From positions 7,781,427 through 7,845,426 of the forward strand of contig NW_024881296.1 in the NCBI RefSeq assembly GCF_018691265.1: a DNA stretch of 64,000 bases, read 5' to 3'. The notes under the pieces are model-generated. The model was given only the letters and a program-made list of their open reading frames with translations. It was not told where the DNA came from and did not search any database. The stretch is from Tyto alba. Taxonomy: Eukaryota > Chordata > Aves > Strigiformes > Tytonidae. The translations under genes and the position numbers were made by a program. Shown here piece after piece: positions 1 to 13,178 of the stretch (positions within the stretch are counted from its first letter, which is position 1; every line of letters starts with the position of its first letter).

Positions 1-478
1 GTCATATCCACACAAAGTGCATGGTTACATCAGACATCAAGAACCTGTTCCACATATAACTTTATATATCATATAACTCTACTCCTTCCTAGCTGATACA
101 GTGAAGTCCTTCCTAAGCCTGGGTTCATTGCTTCCTCCATTTATGTCTACAGAACAGTCTGTCTTATACCTCCCTGGGCATTCATCCTCAGTGAAAAAAG
201 ACAGTGAAACATGATTCACTTCTGACAGTACCATAAAGCTGAAACAATTTTTCTATATACAGAGATGCTGTTTGATTTACTTCGTGTTTTTAGATTCACA
301 ACTCAGGAATCTCTAAAATTTGCTTCCAAATGTTATACATTGATCAATTTACTTTAGATGTTTTATGAAAGTGCAGCCAAGACTGTACTGTCTGTAGTCA
401 GATACCCGTGTAATCCTCTTAATTCTGAATGCCATGAACACTATGAAAACAGAGGTTTCATTCACAATTTAAAATTGC

Positions 479-520
479 TTTTAACTACACTAAAATTCAT
501 TTTAACTACACTCAAAATGA
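479..520 (+). repeat. 21-bp tandem duplication
   Basis: TTTTAACTACACTAAAATTCA (479-499) is followed directly by a copy with three changes (500-520). Confidence 0.85.
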
Positions 521-3500
521 TATAATCATATATTGCTGAAAGTTTCAGTGTCATTTTACTGTGGAAAACTTTCTTCTATAGACAGCTGGATTTTAATCAC
601 TAAAAATAATTTAAAAACCCCCAACATATACCTTTCATTAGAGTTGCCTTGATAATTATGATTTATAACAAAGGGGTAACTATCTCTCCTTAACCACATA
701 AATTAAATCACAGAGCACAACCTATTCCAGTGGACTCATCCCTTTTTTTTTCAGAGGAAGTCACTCATAGCATTATAATTCAGAAGATCCTACATCTGTG
801 CTGTTTGTAAAGCTATTCCTTAGCATGCTCTTGATAGTTAGCTAGTTGATGCTGGTTTCAGTATAATTTTTGTAGGGAAACTTCTTCACTGGATTGTCAT
901 CTGTGTGTTTTTCCTGCAGTGCTGCAGAGAAGCATAGAAAACATCTGATGAACTTCCTTTTGAGTGTGATCTTTCAAATTGCAGCAGTTAGGACAACAAC
1001 TACATAATGGTTGATGTAGGCCCTGTATATCCTCTCAGTATTGACCTTCATGCTCTTGCTGGAATTTTTAGTAAATACGCCAAGTAATATGGGGATTAAA
1101 AAACCCCAGAAACTCCAAGCTAGAACTTGCTGGAGTCTACCTCTCAGTAACATCCATCTTTTCCTTGAATTGTCATGTTTCTTGTTAGCGATCAGGAACA
1201 TGTCTTCATGTTTCTGCTGCTGTTTCAGCTGCCAGTGATAGCATAATGCACTGCCCTTCCTCATCTTTATTCTCAGTCCTTCAGTTCAGAATGAAACATG
1301 ACTGGAAAGTATAAAAGCAAAAAAAAAAAACTTGATTTTTCTTTTTTCTCCTCATTTCTGTTGTATGGTTCAAGGTAATTTCCTTGCCCAGTCTGCCAGC
1401 TTTCTTTACAGCAGCGGTGCTCCATCTGAGGATATTGATATTAGCCTGTTTCTTATCAGAGGGAGAAGGTAGAAGTTTGTAATTCTCTGCTGATTGAAGT
1501 GGCAGATCTTGGTTTTATTTCATATCCTTTTATTATTATAAACATACTAGAGGCAGATTTTTGGCCTTTGTCCTGTATTTTGGCATTTTAATTGTTGATT
1601 TAAACATACTGAGGTGGGATACAGCAGGCATTTGCTGAGCTGACTCTTCATGGCATGATTTTTAACAAAAAAAATCTTCTTTTCCCTTGGAAAGAATCAG
1701 TAGCTTTTATGTGTGAAGTAGCCAAGTGCACTCAGCTCAATAATAAGTACCCTTTAATCTCCTACCCAGGAGTGGACTCTTGAGGTCAGGAGAAGTTTGC
1801 TTCGGCTATTGCTCACAAAATTTCGGCTTTGAGATTAGAGAAAAGGGAGATCTTCATTAAGAGAATGGGTGGGACCGTGGGATTTATCCTGTGTCCATTT
1901 TGTACCTGAACAATCTCAGGAAGTTCCTTATCAAAGTTAATTTGGTCTAAGAAAATTGAATATTCAGCCAGATGACCAAAGTTATTCCACCCATAATTGA
2001 AATTATAACCATGAAGTAACTCTTCTCTACCCATTCCGCATGGTGGTATAGCTTTTAACAGTCTTTTGACAGGAAAAAAAAAGCCTCTTTTTAACATGAC
2101 CTTATAACCATGTAGTTTTCGTGATTTAGGTCAGATTTCCAATCCCTTAAACTCACCCTGATGGCTATTTTATCATCAGTCTCCTGAAACTTAAATTAAT
2201 GATAGTTCAAATCTATGATTATATGTGTAAGCTTACTTTTAATATATTGATGGTGTGGTTTACCTGTGAGTGCTATCCATGTTAGGACATTCCTTATGAG
2301 CTGCACCTGAGTGCCCCAAAAAGGTTAATAGCTGAAGATCGTAGTGCAAAAAAAAAGTTCAGAATGGAGGTGTGGAGAAATAATGACCCTGTTTCCCCTG
2401 CACTCTTTTCCTCAATACATCTGTGACAATGTATAGTAGCTGAGGGTCTATTTCATTAACTTCTGTGTCAAACAGCCTCCAAAAGCCTTATTTCATAACA
2501 CGGTGAAGTAGCAAAGATCCATCTCTTGATTTATAATGTTATTCAACACATATTAATTTCAAGGTTACATTAAAATGAATTTATTAGTGAAATTAATGTT
2601 TGGAAATGTGAGTCTAGGAGGTACAATCTGCAAGTGAGTTGGCTTAATATCAAACAGAATAATTTTTCTAAGCCGTATGAATAGTTAAGCTGTCAGCATC
2701 CAAAGCGATGTATGTACAGTTATCTACTTTGAGCCTGTTGGAACTGTGTGTGGGCATAAATCATATGTCTTAGAATAAGCAGTTATGTAACTGGAGTTTT
2801 AATTTGTATTGGAGAATGAAAGACCAGCAGTTGCAGGAAATGCTCCTTATTTTGATGATTTGAATTGTTCTTGGGCCATCAGAAAAGTTACTCTGCCTGA
2901 AAATGTAGTATGAGAGCATTCAGCTGCTGAAAGCTGTAAGAAAACACTAAATACTTCACTGTGCTTTAAAACTTTTCTTAAAATATTTTCTTTGCACATA
3001 TACACTTTATTGTCTGTTAATACAAAATATTTGGAAACTACCTTGAAAATACTGAAATGTTTTGCTGGAGATTATTTCATTGTTAATGACAGTTGCTAGT
3101 ATGTTTATTTGTAATTTTCCTTGGAGGTTAATGTCCTTAATTCCAATTTACATTTCAAGACAACTTTGCATTGGTGAAAGTTAATTTTTGATCTTGCTTT
3201 ATCTTAGACTTTTCTTCCTGATGTTTAGAAAATAACCCATTAAGGTGTCTGGAGGACATCAAGCAAAGTTTTCTACTGAAGTACAAAATACAAGTTAATT
3301 TATTTCAAGTGATAGTGAATTTTTTAGGAAAAAAAAAAAAAAAAGTTAATTTTTTGGAGAATCTTTATAAGCCTTTCTATAAAAATTGACATGTTCTAGA
3401 AGAAATTAAAAACCAAACCAAAACAAGACCTCTCGATTAATTTTACTTTCATCTGATCCTATTTTGGAGAAGTTATGTTAGCTTAAAAAACGCAGTTCTG

Positions 3501-4057
3501 GCTAAAATACTTTCCTACATGTAGTGATTTATTAAACTTGTTGAAATCAAAATGAGACCTAGAAGTAGATATACAACTTATCAGTCCCAGTTTGTCATGT
3601 TTTTTTCAATCTGCTAGTGTTACAAGTTCAACTAATGATGAAGGTCACTTGTAATCAAATGTAATGAAGGAGAAAATAAACTTATCTTGTATTGAGAATA
3701 TGTTCACTTTGCATATATGGTTTATAAAACGGTTACCCTTTGCATTCAGTAATTTTCCATTATGATTTATGGGAGATTTTTGCAAGAGAAATGGGGTCGA
3801 GGGAGAAGATGAGAAAATAAATAGTACAACTGTAGATACTACCTGGAGGAATTAGACATAAATTGTAGCTATTTTTTTTTTCCTAAAAATATCAGTAAGA
3901 TTGAAAATCCCCACTTTCCTTTAAAACTGGTCCATATTTAAACATTTTCCTCTGTTCTTCCACAACAGTGTTCTTTCTTATATATTGTACCAGTTTTTAA
4001 TTCACAAGGTGGCCAGAGTATGTTCATGTATTCTGTAATGAATGTACACTTTGCGAT

Positions 4058-4131
4058 ACTAGGGGGTTGGGATTTCGATCAACCTAGATACATTTTTCCA
4101 TGTACATCCCAACCTCTACCCAATTGCTAGT
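4058..4131. repeat. Imperfect inverted repeat
   Basis: ACTAGGGGGTTGGGAT (4058-4073) pairs with ATCCCAACC...CTAGT (4106-4131); the right arm has extra bases in the middle. A smaller TACAT/ATGTA palindrome sits inside the loop. Could be a small foldback element; no target-site duplication was seen. Confidence 0.5.
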
Positions 4132-4509
4132 TATGAAAATAAGGAAGAGTGCTTTCTACTGCATAGAACAAGTACATCTTGCTTAACCTTCCTGTTTGGG
4201 TAGTTTTTCAACCAGTGTTTAGGTGAGGAGGAGCTGGCTACTTCCTAACTGGAAAGGTACTGAGGTGATACCTCTAGGCTTTGAGTAACAAGCAAAAGCA
4301 GCAGAAATTACGCTGTATGTTTTGAATGAAAAACTGAAGTAATTTTTTTTTTTTCCCCCGTCAGGCTGATGATTTAGTGATCTCTGTGAGCTCAGAAATA
4401 TGGTTTCTTTAGTTGCCATGTGGCACAGGAGTATCTGGCCTTTACAGTGGTTTGTGGTGTATCAGTCTGTGGCTGCTGTTCCAGCTTCAGCAGTGCACTT
4501 CTTTGCTTT

Positions 4510-4547
4510 GGGGGTGGGGGGGGGTGTGGGGTGTGTAGGTGTGCGGG
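4510..4547 (+). repeat. G-rich tract, G-quadruplex-prone
   Basis: Runs of five, nine, four and three G separated by short T/G spacers. Confidence 0.7.
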
Positions 4548-4986
4548 TGCTGTTTGGAAATTAGGGCAGGGACTGGAGGGCTGAGTTAATCACGATCTGC
4601 CCTGCTGTGGGTGGAGCGTTACTGACACCTATGGTTTGGTTTACCTAGGCAGGGCCTCTATAAACTCTCCTGTGGAACTTTCTGAAATGTTCATGGTTTA
4701 GGACTAAACTTCCAAAACACTGTTTCTGCCCTTTTCTACCTGTTTTTGGTTTTTAACTTGCCATCCACTGCATCAAACTGGGTCATTGGTCAGTAGATGG
4801 AAATAAAATTTTAAAATGTGGTCTCTCTTCCAACAATTGTAATGCTAAAGCCATCCAGAACTGGGAAGAGGAATATTTCCCTGGCTTAAAACATCTTTTG
4901 AGAAAATGTCTGGTTTGAAATTTGAAGTGTTAAAACAAGTCCTTGTCAAAAGGGATTACTGAGCATGTAACATAAGAAGCTGTAAA

Positions 4987-5225
4987 CAGGGCATTAGGAC
5001 ACAAGAATGGTTGTGCCAGTTCAGACTAGAGGTCTGTTCAGCCCAGTACCTTATCTCAACTGGTGCCAGCGGCAGACTGTGAGGGCAGAGTCACAGACAT
5101 GTCAGGCATGCAGCTGTAGCTCCCCACGATATTCTCCCCAGCTCCCACAGTTTGTGGCTTAGGGACTTTCTGAGACATAGTGTATCCATGTGTTCAGCTG
5201 CCTTTGATGGGCAATGTAAACGTGT
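4987..5225 (-). mobile_element. Ancient CR1-like retroelement fragment
   Basis: The order of motifs ACACAAGAATGG, CAGTTCAGACTAGAGGTC, CAGCCCAGTACC, then CCCAGCTCCCACAG, GGCTTAGGGACTT and TTTGATGGGC follows an old CR1-type 3' end common in turtle, crocodile and bird genomes, read as its reverse complement. It is heavily mutated. Strand follows from the 3' end of such elements lying at the left side here. Confidence 0.6.
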
Positions 5226-5248
5226 CATGAAGTCCTGCCTGGGCATAT

Positions 5249-5365
5249 GCCCTACAAGAAAGCTTGCATGCATGTTAGGACACAGCTGGTCACTGGACCC
5301 AGGCAGCCCTACAAGGAAACGTGCATGTGTATGGGGGTTAGGAGGCAGCTGGTCACTGAACCCAG
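5249..5365 (+). repeat. Imperfect 57-bp tandem duplication
   Basis: Two units start GCCCTACAAG at 5249 and 5306. Both contain GTGCATG/TTGCATG, GTTAGGA and CAGCTGGTCACTG followed by ACCCAG. The second unit has small insertions. Local, not part of a longer array. Confidence 0.85.
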
Positions 5366-5462
5366 TCCATCACTGTGCGGCATGGTCCGCGTGCCCAGGC
5401 ACGGCGGTGTTTGTTGACACTGGCATGGAGATTCATGCTTATGTTGTATTTTCCAAGTTTTT

Positions 5463-5493
5463 AATAAAAAGGTTTTTTTTTTTAAAAAAAAAA
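5463..5493 (+). other. AATAAA followed by T11A10 tract
   Basis: A polyadenylation-type hexamer at 5463-5468 is followed by eleven T (5473-5483) and ten A (5484-5493), a perfect homopolymer palindrome. No gene is identified upstream, so function is doubtful. Confidence 0.4.
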
Positions 5494-6677
5494 TAATCGT
5501 CTGTATATATGTCACACTTTTGTTTTCAGGATTTGAATCCTTCACCTTGTATAACTCATTAGGTTCTGGTCACTTGAACTTCAAGTGCCTCCAGACAGCT
5601 CACCCTCTTAGTTCACAATATAAGACCCAGCAGTGGGACAGAGCACCGTGGGACACTTGCCCCCATAATTTGTGGCAAACTTAGTGAAAAGGAAAGCCCC
5701 GTGGAAGCTGATTCATCCCAGGGTGAAGGCCAGCTGGCTGATTAGAAATGGCTGCAGCTTATTGTCTAATTCACATAAGCTACTGCAACTGCACTGACTG
5801 CAAAGACGACCCACCTGGGTAGACAAGTTTGTATCTGACTCTCCTTCCCTAGCAGGGAGGATGTCAGAGGGAGAGGACTTGCTTCAGGCTTTTCAGTGTC
5901 AACAACAATATTTTATTGATTCTGTGAGATACTTGGGAGCTACTGATCTTATTTTCCTTTTTTTCAACTGCATGTCTCAAGTCCATTTTGTGCTCCCTGA
6001 ATTGGTGGGAAAACATAATTTGAGTCTAGTAGGGAATGTGAATAGGAATCTTCTACCCTGGTTTTCTTCTCTTCCTACCTTTTCTCTTGAACATAAAGAA
6101 TACTACCATCTTTCTACACTGTGTGCACACAGAAAGAAACTGCACCTTATGTACTTTACACATCTGTGCAAAGACTGTAAGGGGATGGAGAATATTACAT
6201 GAATGTTTCAATGTAGGTTTAAACTGCTTTCAGTGGTATAAGCACAAAGGCATCAAGAATCAGAACTTAGAAATCTGAAAACTTCATTTAACTGTATGTG
6301 ACATGTCTGTATCTTAAGGGATTCCTCAAATCCCAACCCTTAGCTGTGCATTCTTTTCTTGTTAATCAGGGTCTGGCAAGTCATTGCTTGTCATCATTTC
6401 AGAGACCATTCTTCTCACATAATTTTGATTGAAAGGTCTGGCGTGCTATAACTTATCGCTCAACCATATCATGCTCATGATGTCACACCTATAAAGTACA
6501 TTATTTAATTGATTTTATTTTTCCTAATATTTTTGGTGCTTATCTCTGCAGAATCTGAAACATAGCAGCTTAATACATTGACAAGAAACCTTTAATGCAG
6601 TGTTTCATGCAGGGTTATTCTGGCAGTAATTTTAAAAGAAAAAAAAAGAAGCTCTGGTAGCATGATAAAGGGCATTC

Positions 6678-6725
6678 AGGAAGAAGAACAGAAAGGAGAA
6701 GGAGGAGGGAAGGAAACAGGAAAGC
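6678..6725 (+). repeat. Polypurine tract
   Basis: Almost uninterrupted A/G over about 48 bases on the + strand. Confidence 0.75.
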
Positions 6726-6917
6726 AATCATTGCTCACATGAGTAAACAAAAAAATCAATTGATATGAGATCTAGCACAGGTAGTAATGACAGAGCTGCA
6801 GGCTTGAATCAGGGAAGACTAAGATGTGAAATAGGAATGGTAAATGAGTTTCAAATAATGGTGTCCAAAGTCATATATTCAAAAATATTAGATTTGAGGG
6901 GTGGTTTGGTTTAGTTG

Positions 6918-6945
6918 TTGTTTTGTTTTGTTTTGTTTTGTTTTT
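6918..6945 (+). repeat. (TTTTG)n microsatellite
   Basis: About five TTTTG units. Confidence 0.9.
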
Positions 6946-8095
6946 AAGAAAAGGCATAATGATAGCTTGTTTCTTTCCTGGCATTACCTTGATTTGGGAG
7001 TTTATTTTATCCGGTTTTGTAGTTATATCTTATTTATCTATTTATTTTCATCTATATGTAGATGACTCTCTGAAACAGTGAGGATAAATGTTCCATAACG
7101 TGCAATGGTTTTTTTATCACATATATATATAATCCTGAATGTGAGCAAGAAGCAAACTCTTTGGCAGTACAAAATATGCTGCACTGGGTAGCTCCACAGC
7201 TAAAGCAGAATTGTAGGTTACATATGAGCAAGAGGCCAGACAACAGATGTGGCCACAAACCCAAGGATGTGGTCTGTGACACCTCCATGCAAGTGTTTTG
7301 TATGATATGTGCTGGGCTTTTACATCATGTAGTTTGATAGAACTGTTTGCTAGATAAAAGAATCCCAGCCTTTCTGTCAGATAATGACAAAAGACATTTT
7401 TCAGCTAACCATGAGGGCTTTACATTTTCAATCTTTTGTGAAAGTTTGGCTGCATTTGCAAAAGGTACTCAAACCCATTTAGGGCCAAGGAAGCAGCACT
7501 GGGATTTGAAAACATCTGAGCAAAGAAAGAACCACCTCTGAAGCCAAATCCTTTTGTAGATTGCTCTGCATTTATCTTTGTTTTTTTTCATGTGTCAGCT
7601 CCTTCTGTATATCTCATCTTCTGCTCTCCTCAAAAGACCAACAAGGTCTCCTGCACTCTCTGAGAGCTTGAGTCTACTCTAGGAGTAGTAAAAACAGCGG
7701 GTCTCATTACTTGCAAGCCCCTCTTTGGAAAATTGCATTTTTATACAGCTTGCAAAACTATCAGTCTTCATCTGGAACCTCCAAACTCAAAACAGAAAAT
7801 TATTACGTTATTTGAGTATCAGAGTGCTCAAGCTGTGAAAAATAATTAAGTAAAATTTGGCAATATACTAATGTAATCTGCATTTGATGAATATCCTGGT
7901 GCATGTAGTTCATGCATACTTAGCTGAAGAACTCTAGTGGTGCTTTTGCACTTCTGCACTCATACTTTATGCATAATCCATCACTTGTACCAAATTCTCC
8001 AGAATTAAGGGACTAAAAAGTACAGAAAATATGTGGCCAATTAAATTGGAAAAACTTCACACTCCTCAGATTCATGAAACCACTGGATGTGAGAC

Positions 8096-8274
8096 AGAAT
8101 CACAGAACAGCCCAGATTGGAAGGGACCTCAAAAGATCATTTGGTCCAGACTTTCATGGAAAAGGGAGCCCAGGTAAGGTATCAACCATACTGTCCAGTC
8201 ACATCTTGAAAACCTCTAGTGATGGGAACTCTTCTCACCCTATGCCTGGGAGGGTGTTCCAGATAGCTGAATGA
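8096..8274 (-). mobile_element. CR1 LINE 3' end, antisense
   Basis: Starts AGAATCACAGAACAGCC, then TTGGAAGGGACCTC, AAAGATCATTTGGTCCA and CATCTTGAAAACCTC, GTGATGGGAACTC, GGAGGGTGTTCCAG. This is the reverse complement of an avian CR1 3' end. About 180 bp remain, typical of 5'-truncated CR1. Confidence 0.88.
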
Positions 8275-11200
8275 CGTCATGAATAGCCTGAAGCAAAGCA
8301 TTCAGGAAGAAATGCTGAGAATTGACTTAAGGGAGAAGTAAGAACACTTTTTCCTTGTTTGGGTTATGTGTTACAGTCACATAAGCGGACCAAATGCCTG
8401 TTAAAATGAGGTGTCTTTTTCACTTGCATTTACTACTTGAGTATAGAAAGGGTATTTTACAGATTATAAATCATATGCTAGATTTCACATCAGGCAATTA
8501 GTGGGATAGCGAAAGCTGGTAAAATGCCATCACACTAGACCAACAGAATACAAGTCAAATGGCTGCAGGTTTTCAATGCAGGAGGTATAAACTTAAAGGC
8601 TGCACTATATACGTGTTTACTTTTTAATGCAATAACTTAAATTGCAAGGAGGAAACTAATTGTACATGTCTTGATTTTAGCAGGATTCTACCTGAAATTA
8701 GGCTGGTTTGACTTTCTAGAATCTGTCTTTTCAGATCATGTGAAGAGGCTTTTGAGGCCCAAGGAGTTTTGCTAAAGCAAAAAACCATTGATTTACATTC
8801 AGTGCTTCAGGCCAGTGAATGGGTGATTTTTACGCTCGGGATTTACTTACTAGTCTGCACTTTTCACACATTGCACTCAAGTCTGAGGTGGAGCTGGTGT
8901 TGGAAAAGATGGCCAAGTTTGTGTAAATTCTTGATCTCCAACTGAAGAGTTGATCTTCCTGAAAAATGGAGATTAGTTTCTCATCATTAGAAAGGAAAAT
9001 TTGTGCTGAATCTGGTAATATGAAAGGCCTATTGGGAAAAGAAATTTGTATCTTCAATTCATAGTCAGAGTTTGGTCTTAATAGCTGCAAGTCTGTCAGT
9101 CAGATTTCAGAACAGCTTCTCTTGAGGTGGAGTTATGGATATTTTTCTAGACACCACACCTCAGATTATGTCAGTCAGTAAAGAAAAACCTGCATCAGGG
9201 TTTAGAAACCTCATTGCTGACCCTGTGATGTTGAGGCTCATCCAAGAGGAGAAGGCTTAAAAAGATTTATTATCTCTCAGTTTAGCAGATTTCAAGGGTC
9301 TCAATGAGGTCAAGGGCCTCTCTAGACAGAGGAGTTCTCTGTCTTGAGTATATCTCTTCTTATGCCTGAAGGGCTCAATTGTGGGGTTTGAGATCTAATT
9401 TTGCACCAAAACCCAGCTGCTTCATGTGTTGGATCGGGCTTCTTTTAAGAAAATTGCCTGAGGCTGCCTTCCTTAAAATACGACTCTTCCAGATGCCAGT
9501 TTTCCTTAAAGGAAAAAAGGGCTGATATCTCAATCAGCTATGTTTAGCAAACGCCTCTCCCCAGAATTCCTGCAAAACCACTCACCGAAGAGCTGCCCAA
9601 TTGCAGCCCCAGGCTTGTGAGAGATTTGCGCAGCACTTGAACAGGGATACGAGCTATTTATTAGCTCAGCATAGTTTTTTATTGTGAAATAATAAAAACC
9701 ACACTGTTAATGAATGCAAGTAAAACCACAAATGTATTTAATGTCATATCCATAGTCAAAACTTTGGCAGGACTCTCTTGTCAGTGGGGCATCTCTATAA
9801 GGTTATGTATTAGGGAAGAATGGTGATGGTGATGAAACAGACTCCCAAGTTTCTCAGTACTGAGTAGCTGTTTCTGCCCTCAGTCAGATGCAGATCTCAG
9901 CCATCCACCCACTGCTTACATCTTTCAGACAAGCACATTGTTCTTCCCATGCTTGAGAGGTGCAAACTGCCTCATTATTTTAATTCTCATCATCCTTTAT
10001 GCTTTCTTCTTTTGTCACGTCTGAAGAAGTCAGTGGTAGCTGGTTTGTATAGCCACTGCCTGTCTTTCTGACCAACAGTAAGTCACATAACCTTCTGTTA
10101 CTTCTTGCCTCATACCTAAATCTTTGCTGAAACCAGCAAAGTTTTTGTTATTCCCAAGGACTCAAGATAACTGTTGACTGGGTGCATTACTGGTAAGTGG
10201 AGATTTGGGTCGACTTTCGGATTCTGTGAACACTTTTTGAGCTGACTTCAGGACATATTTTCAGCAATGTTGTTTGTGGTTCTTGTGGTGAGCAGAGGTT
10301 GCATTCACTTTCTTAGTATGATTCATCATTTTTCTGTGTTTCTTTAAACACTTCTAATAAAAATTGCCTCTGTGCTTGTATTACGGGAGGAATATGTGTG
10401 AATAAGCCTATCAGCCTTGAGACAAATAGGTTGTGTCCAATGCATGGATCAACAACCTTTGACAAAAATAAATGCATAACATGAAACATCCTGCAATTCT
10501 TCTGCCCTTGAGCATTTCAGGTACTTTGGCTTCTCTTAAGAGTATCTTGAGTCTCTGTCCTTTGAGAAAAGCTATAAATTGTTCCACTGAGAACAGTATT
10601 TATGTGCTTTGAATGTTTCCTGGTCTTCAAGTCCTGTCTGTAGACTAAATGGTGTAGAACTGGGTTCTGTAGCAGTGACAGCTCACAAGCAGAACTGCCA
10701 GCTTCCACAAGAAAAGCAGCAACACCATTAGAAAATGTGTAAATCTTTGCAAGTGGCATCTGCATCCTGTGATGGTGATACATACTGTGAGTAGCCTGTC
10801 ATCAAGAAGAGAGATTCTTTATGGTTTGGAGATCAGATGAGAGCTTACTTATCTGTGGCTTACTGAAAAATCACTGTAAGTTCCCCAAGCTCCTTTAGGA
10901 GGTTTCTTAGGAACTTTTACATTCATGACATAAACAGGTAAAAATACATTTCTCTGTCTGCAGAAATACTTCTGTGCATCCAGCAGATGTAAACGTCTCT
11001 ACTAGGACCTTTTAACATCTAGTCAGAGACAACAGCAGGAAAACCTCTTCCTAACAGAACAAAGCCATAGGGTTTTTAATCTTTGCTCCCTTGCATCGTG
11101 TGGCAAGAAGCTTTTTGTAGTGGTGTAAACCCTGAATTCCCTGTTTTTGTCCAAGCTGCTGAGGGGCCTCTCAAATACTTTTTTGAGAATCATCCCAACA

Positions 11201-13178
11201 CACATTGAAAAAAAACTATATAAACTTGGGACTTTGGGCAAACAGATGAGTGTTGACCATCAAGGTCTTCCACATCCAACTTCTTTGTGTTTCTACAGAA
11301 TACCTGTCATCAAGGAAATACTGTGTTCTGTGCTACATAAACATTCATCCATGGAAACAATTTTATACAAGGCTCTGCTTATCTCTGAGCCTCCCTTGGG
11401 AGTCAAATTCACAGAACCCATCAAGGAGTTCTAGATGGTTTCAAACTGCCTCAGATGTCATCACTGTTAGAGGCTTCTTCTGGCAAGCCTAAATTATTGG
11501 CTCTATCAGTTGCAACTAAAAAGGGATTTTTCATCTTCTCAACCAATTTTGCTAACAAGTGTGGCTTGACAGCTCCATTCAGGATGCTGATAGCTTTTAT
11601 TCCAGGCTTCAGAATACAGTGCCCCAGGGAATACTCAGTGAACTACAGCAATTACGATTTCTAGCTGTGCTTTCTTTGCCTCCTGGTTTCAAGCAGAGGG
11701 ATTATCTGATGTTAAGATTCAACCTGTCATGAGGTGACTTACTTGTTTTCTAGGGTCTCAGGTCACTGTTGTTGGCACACTGGTGCACACACCAGATTTC
11801 CTGGTATCCATGACTCAGATTATATCTATTCAGCTTTAAACTAATTGTACATATGTGCTCAGTTTAGTGTAGGCTCTGGAAGCCTGCACTAGTGGTCTCT
11901 ATCCAGGCTAATTTACCTTACCTCTCAGATAATAGGCTATTTAGCTTAGGTGCCATTTTAAAATGGCAATACCATGCTCAGGACCCAGTTTAGCTAATTA
12001 AGAATTAGTTCTTATGTCTCCACTGAACATGATGTGGAGTAGAAATTCTCTTGACTCTTGTATAGGTTTTGTGAGTCAGAACTGCATATTTAGTATTTCT
12101 TATTAAGATGATCTTAGGATTTTTCTTTTCTTCTTGTTGCTTGACATGGGTGTACATCTGGAAGCCAATGAGTACTTCGGAGTTGAAAGTTTTCTTCATG
12201 ATGAAGTTTCACATGAGTTGCTAAGTAATGTATTTTGTTCATATTTTTCCTTTCCCTTGAGAAAGTATTAGATGGTTTTGACTTTTGTGTTCCTTCCTGG
12301 CAGCAAATGGATGTAATAATGGCACTTGCATGAGAAATAAGTTGTTCAGGTTTGGTCATAACTGCTGCTTTCTGAGGCCAGCGGGTTACACATTATGTTT
12401 TATTACCACTGACCCTGCCTGGCTGGAGATTTTAATTGCAGATAAAGATGAGCAGGGTCAGTGATTATCAAGTATTTGTCCACTGTGGAGTCTTGCATTC
12501 TCCTTTTAAGCACACATTCCTAGCCATGATGTATGGGAGGTAATACATTTGGTGGACCTGAAAAGAAATAATGTTCTCTCGCAAGGATCTCACTTCTGTC
12601 TTTTATCTAGAGATTAATATTCTGTACTTCCTGAGGACTCCTGAGAAACATTGTCACTATCTAAATTAATAGTTGACACTTTCCTACTAACTGCAACTGT
12701 TTCACAGGCGAAAAGCACTACTTTCTATCCTAGCAGTTCTGTTAATGACATTTGCTGTGGGATTTTTATACTATATTAAATCTCTCAAACCTGCCTTTTG
12801 ATGTCAGCTAATGGTAACAATTTTTCTACCCTAACCCAGTTCTGAATTGCTTTTCCTGCTACCTTCACAGAAATCCGTGACATTGGAAGCTTTCCTAGAA
12901 GTCTGTTTTCAATTTTTTCCCCCTTTTCTTTTGTCATTTGACATTTACAGAGGTGACTGGGCCTGGTCTTAAGTTTAGGAACATTACATCCAATCTGAAA
13001 ATAAAACAGCTTTAATATATCTTGGCCTTGATAACATACACTTGATCAGCAAGAGAGCAAAGGAATAAAAGTCTGTGAAGTTGTACTCCATAGCTTGAAG
13101 CACACAGCGGGAGTCAGTGCTGGGCAATCCAGTGCCATGCGGAGGGCTGCACAGTAGCCCTGAATGAGCCTGCTCCAG
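8275..13178. other. Intergenic; weak coding-like relic on - strand possible
   Basis: No recognised gene. Several short - strand frames (8830-9090, 10517-10783, 11023-11241, and unframed pieces between) have balanced amino-acid composition, broken by stops and frame changes. This could be an old transposon or pseudogene, or chance. Confidence 0.4.
12407..12463. repeat. 12-bp perfect inverted repeat
   Basis: CACTGACCCTGC (12407-12418) and GCAGGGTCAGTG (12452-12463) are perfect reverse complements around 33 bases. No flanking duplication is seen. Confidence 0.8.

Larger units (their letters stand above)
1..4986. other. Intergenic, no gene seen
   Basis: AT-rich sequence with a 16-A run at 3329-3344, the 21-bp duplication and a small inverted repeat. 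Open frames are below 100 codons, with no recognisable domain or splice structure. Confidence 0.7.
5494..8095. other. Intergenic, no gene seen
   Basis: Contains only simple repeats. A 113-codon frame at 5861-6202 has no recognisable motif and looks like chance. Confidence 0.65.
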
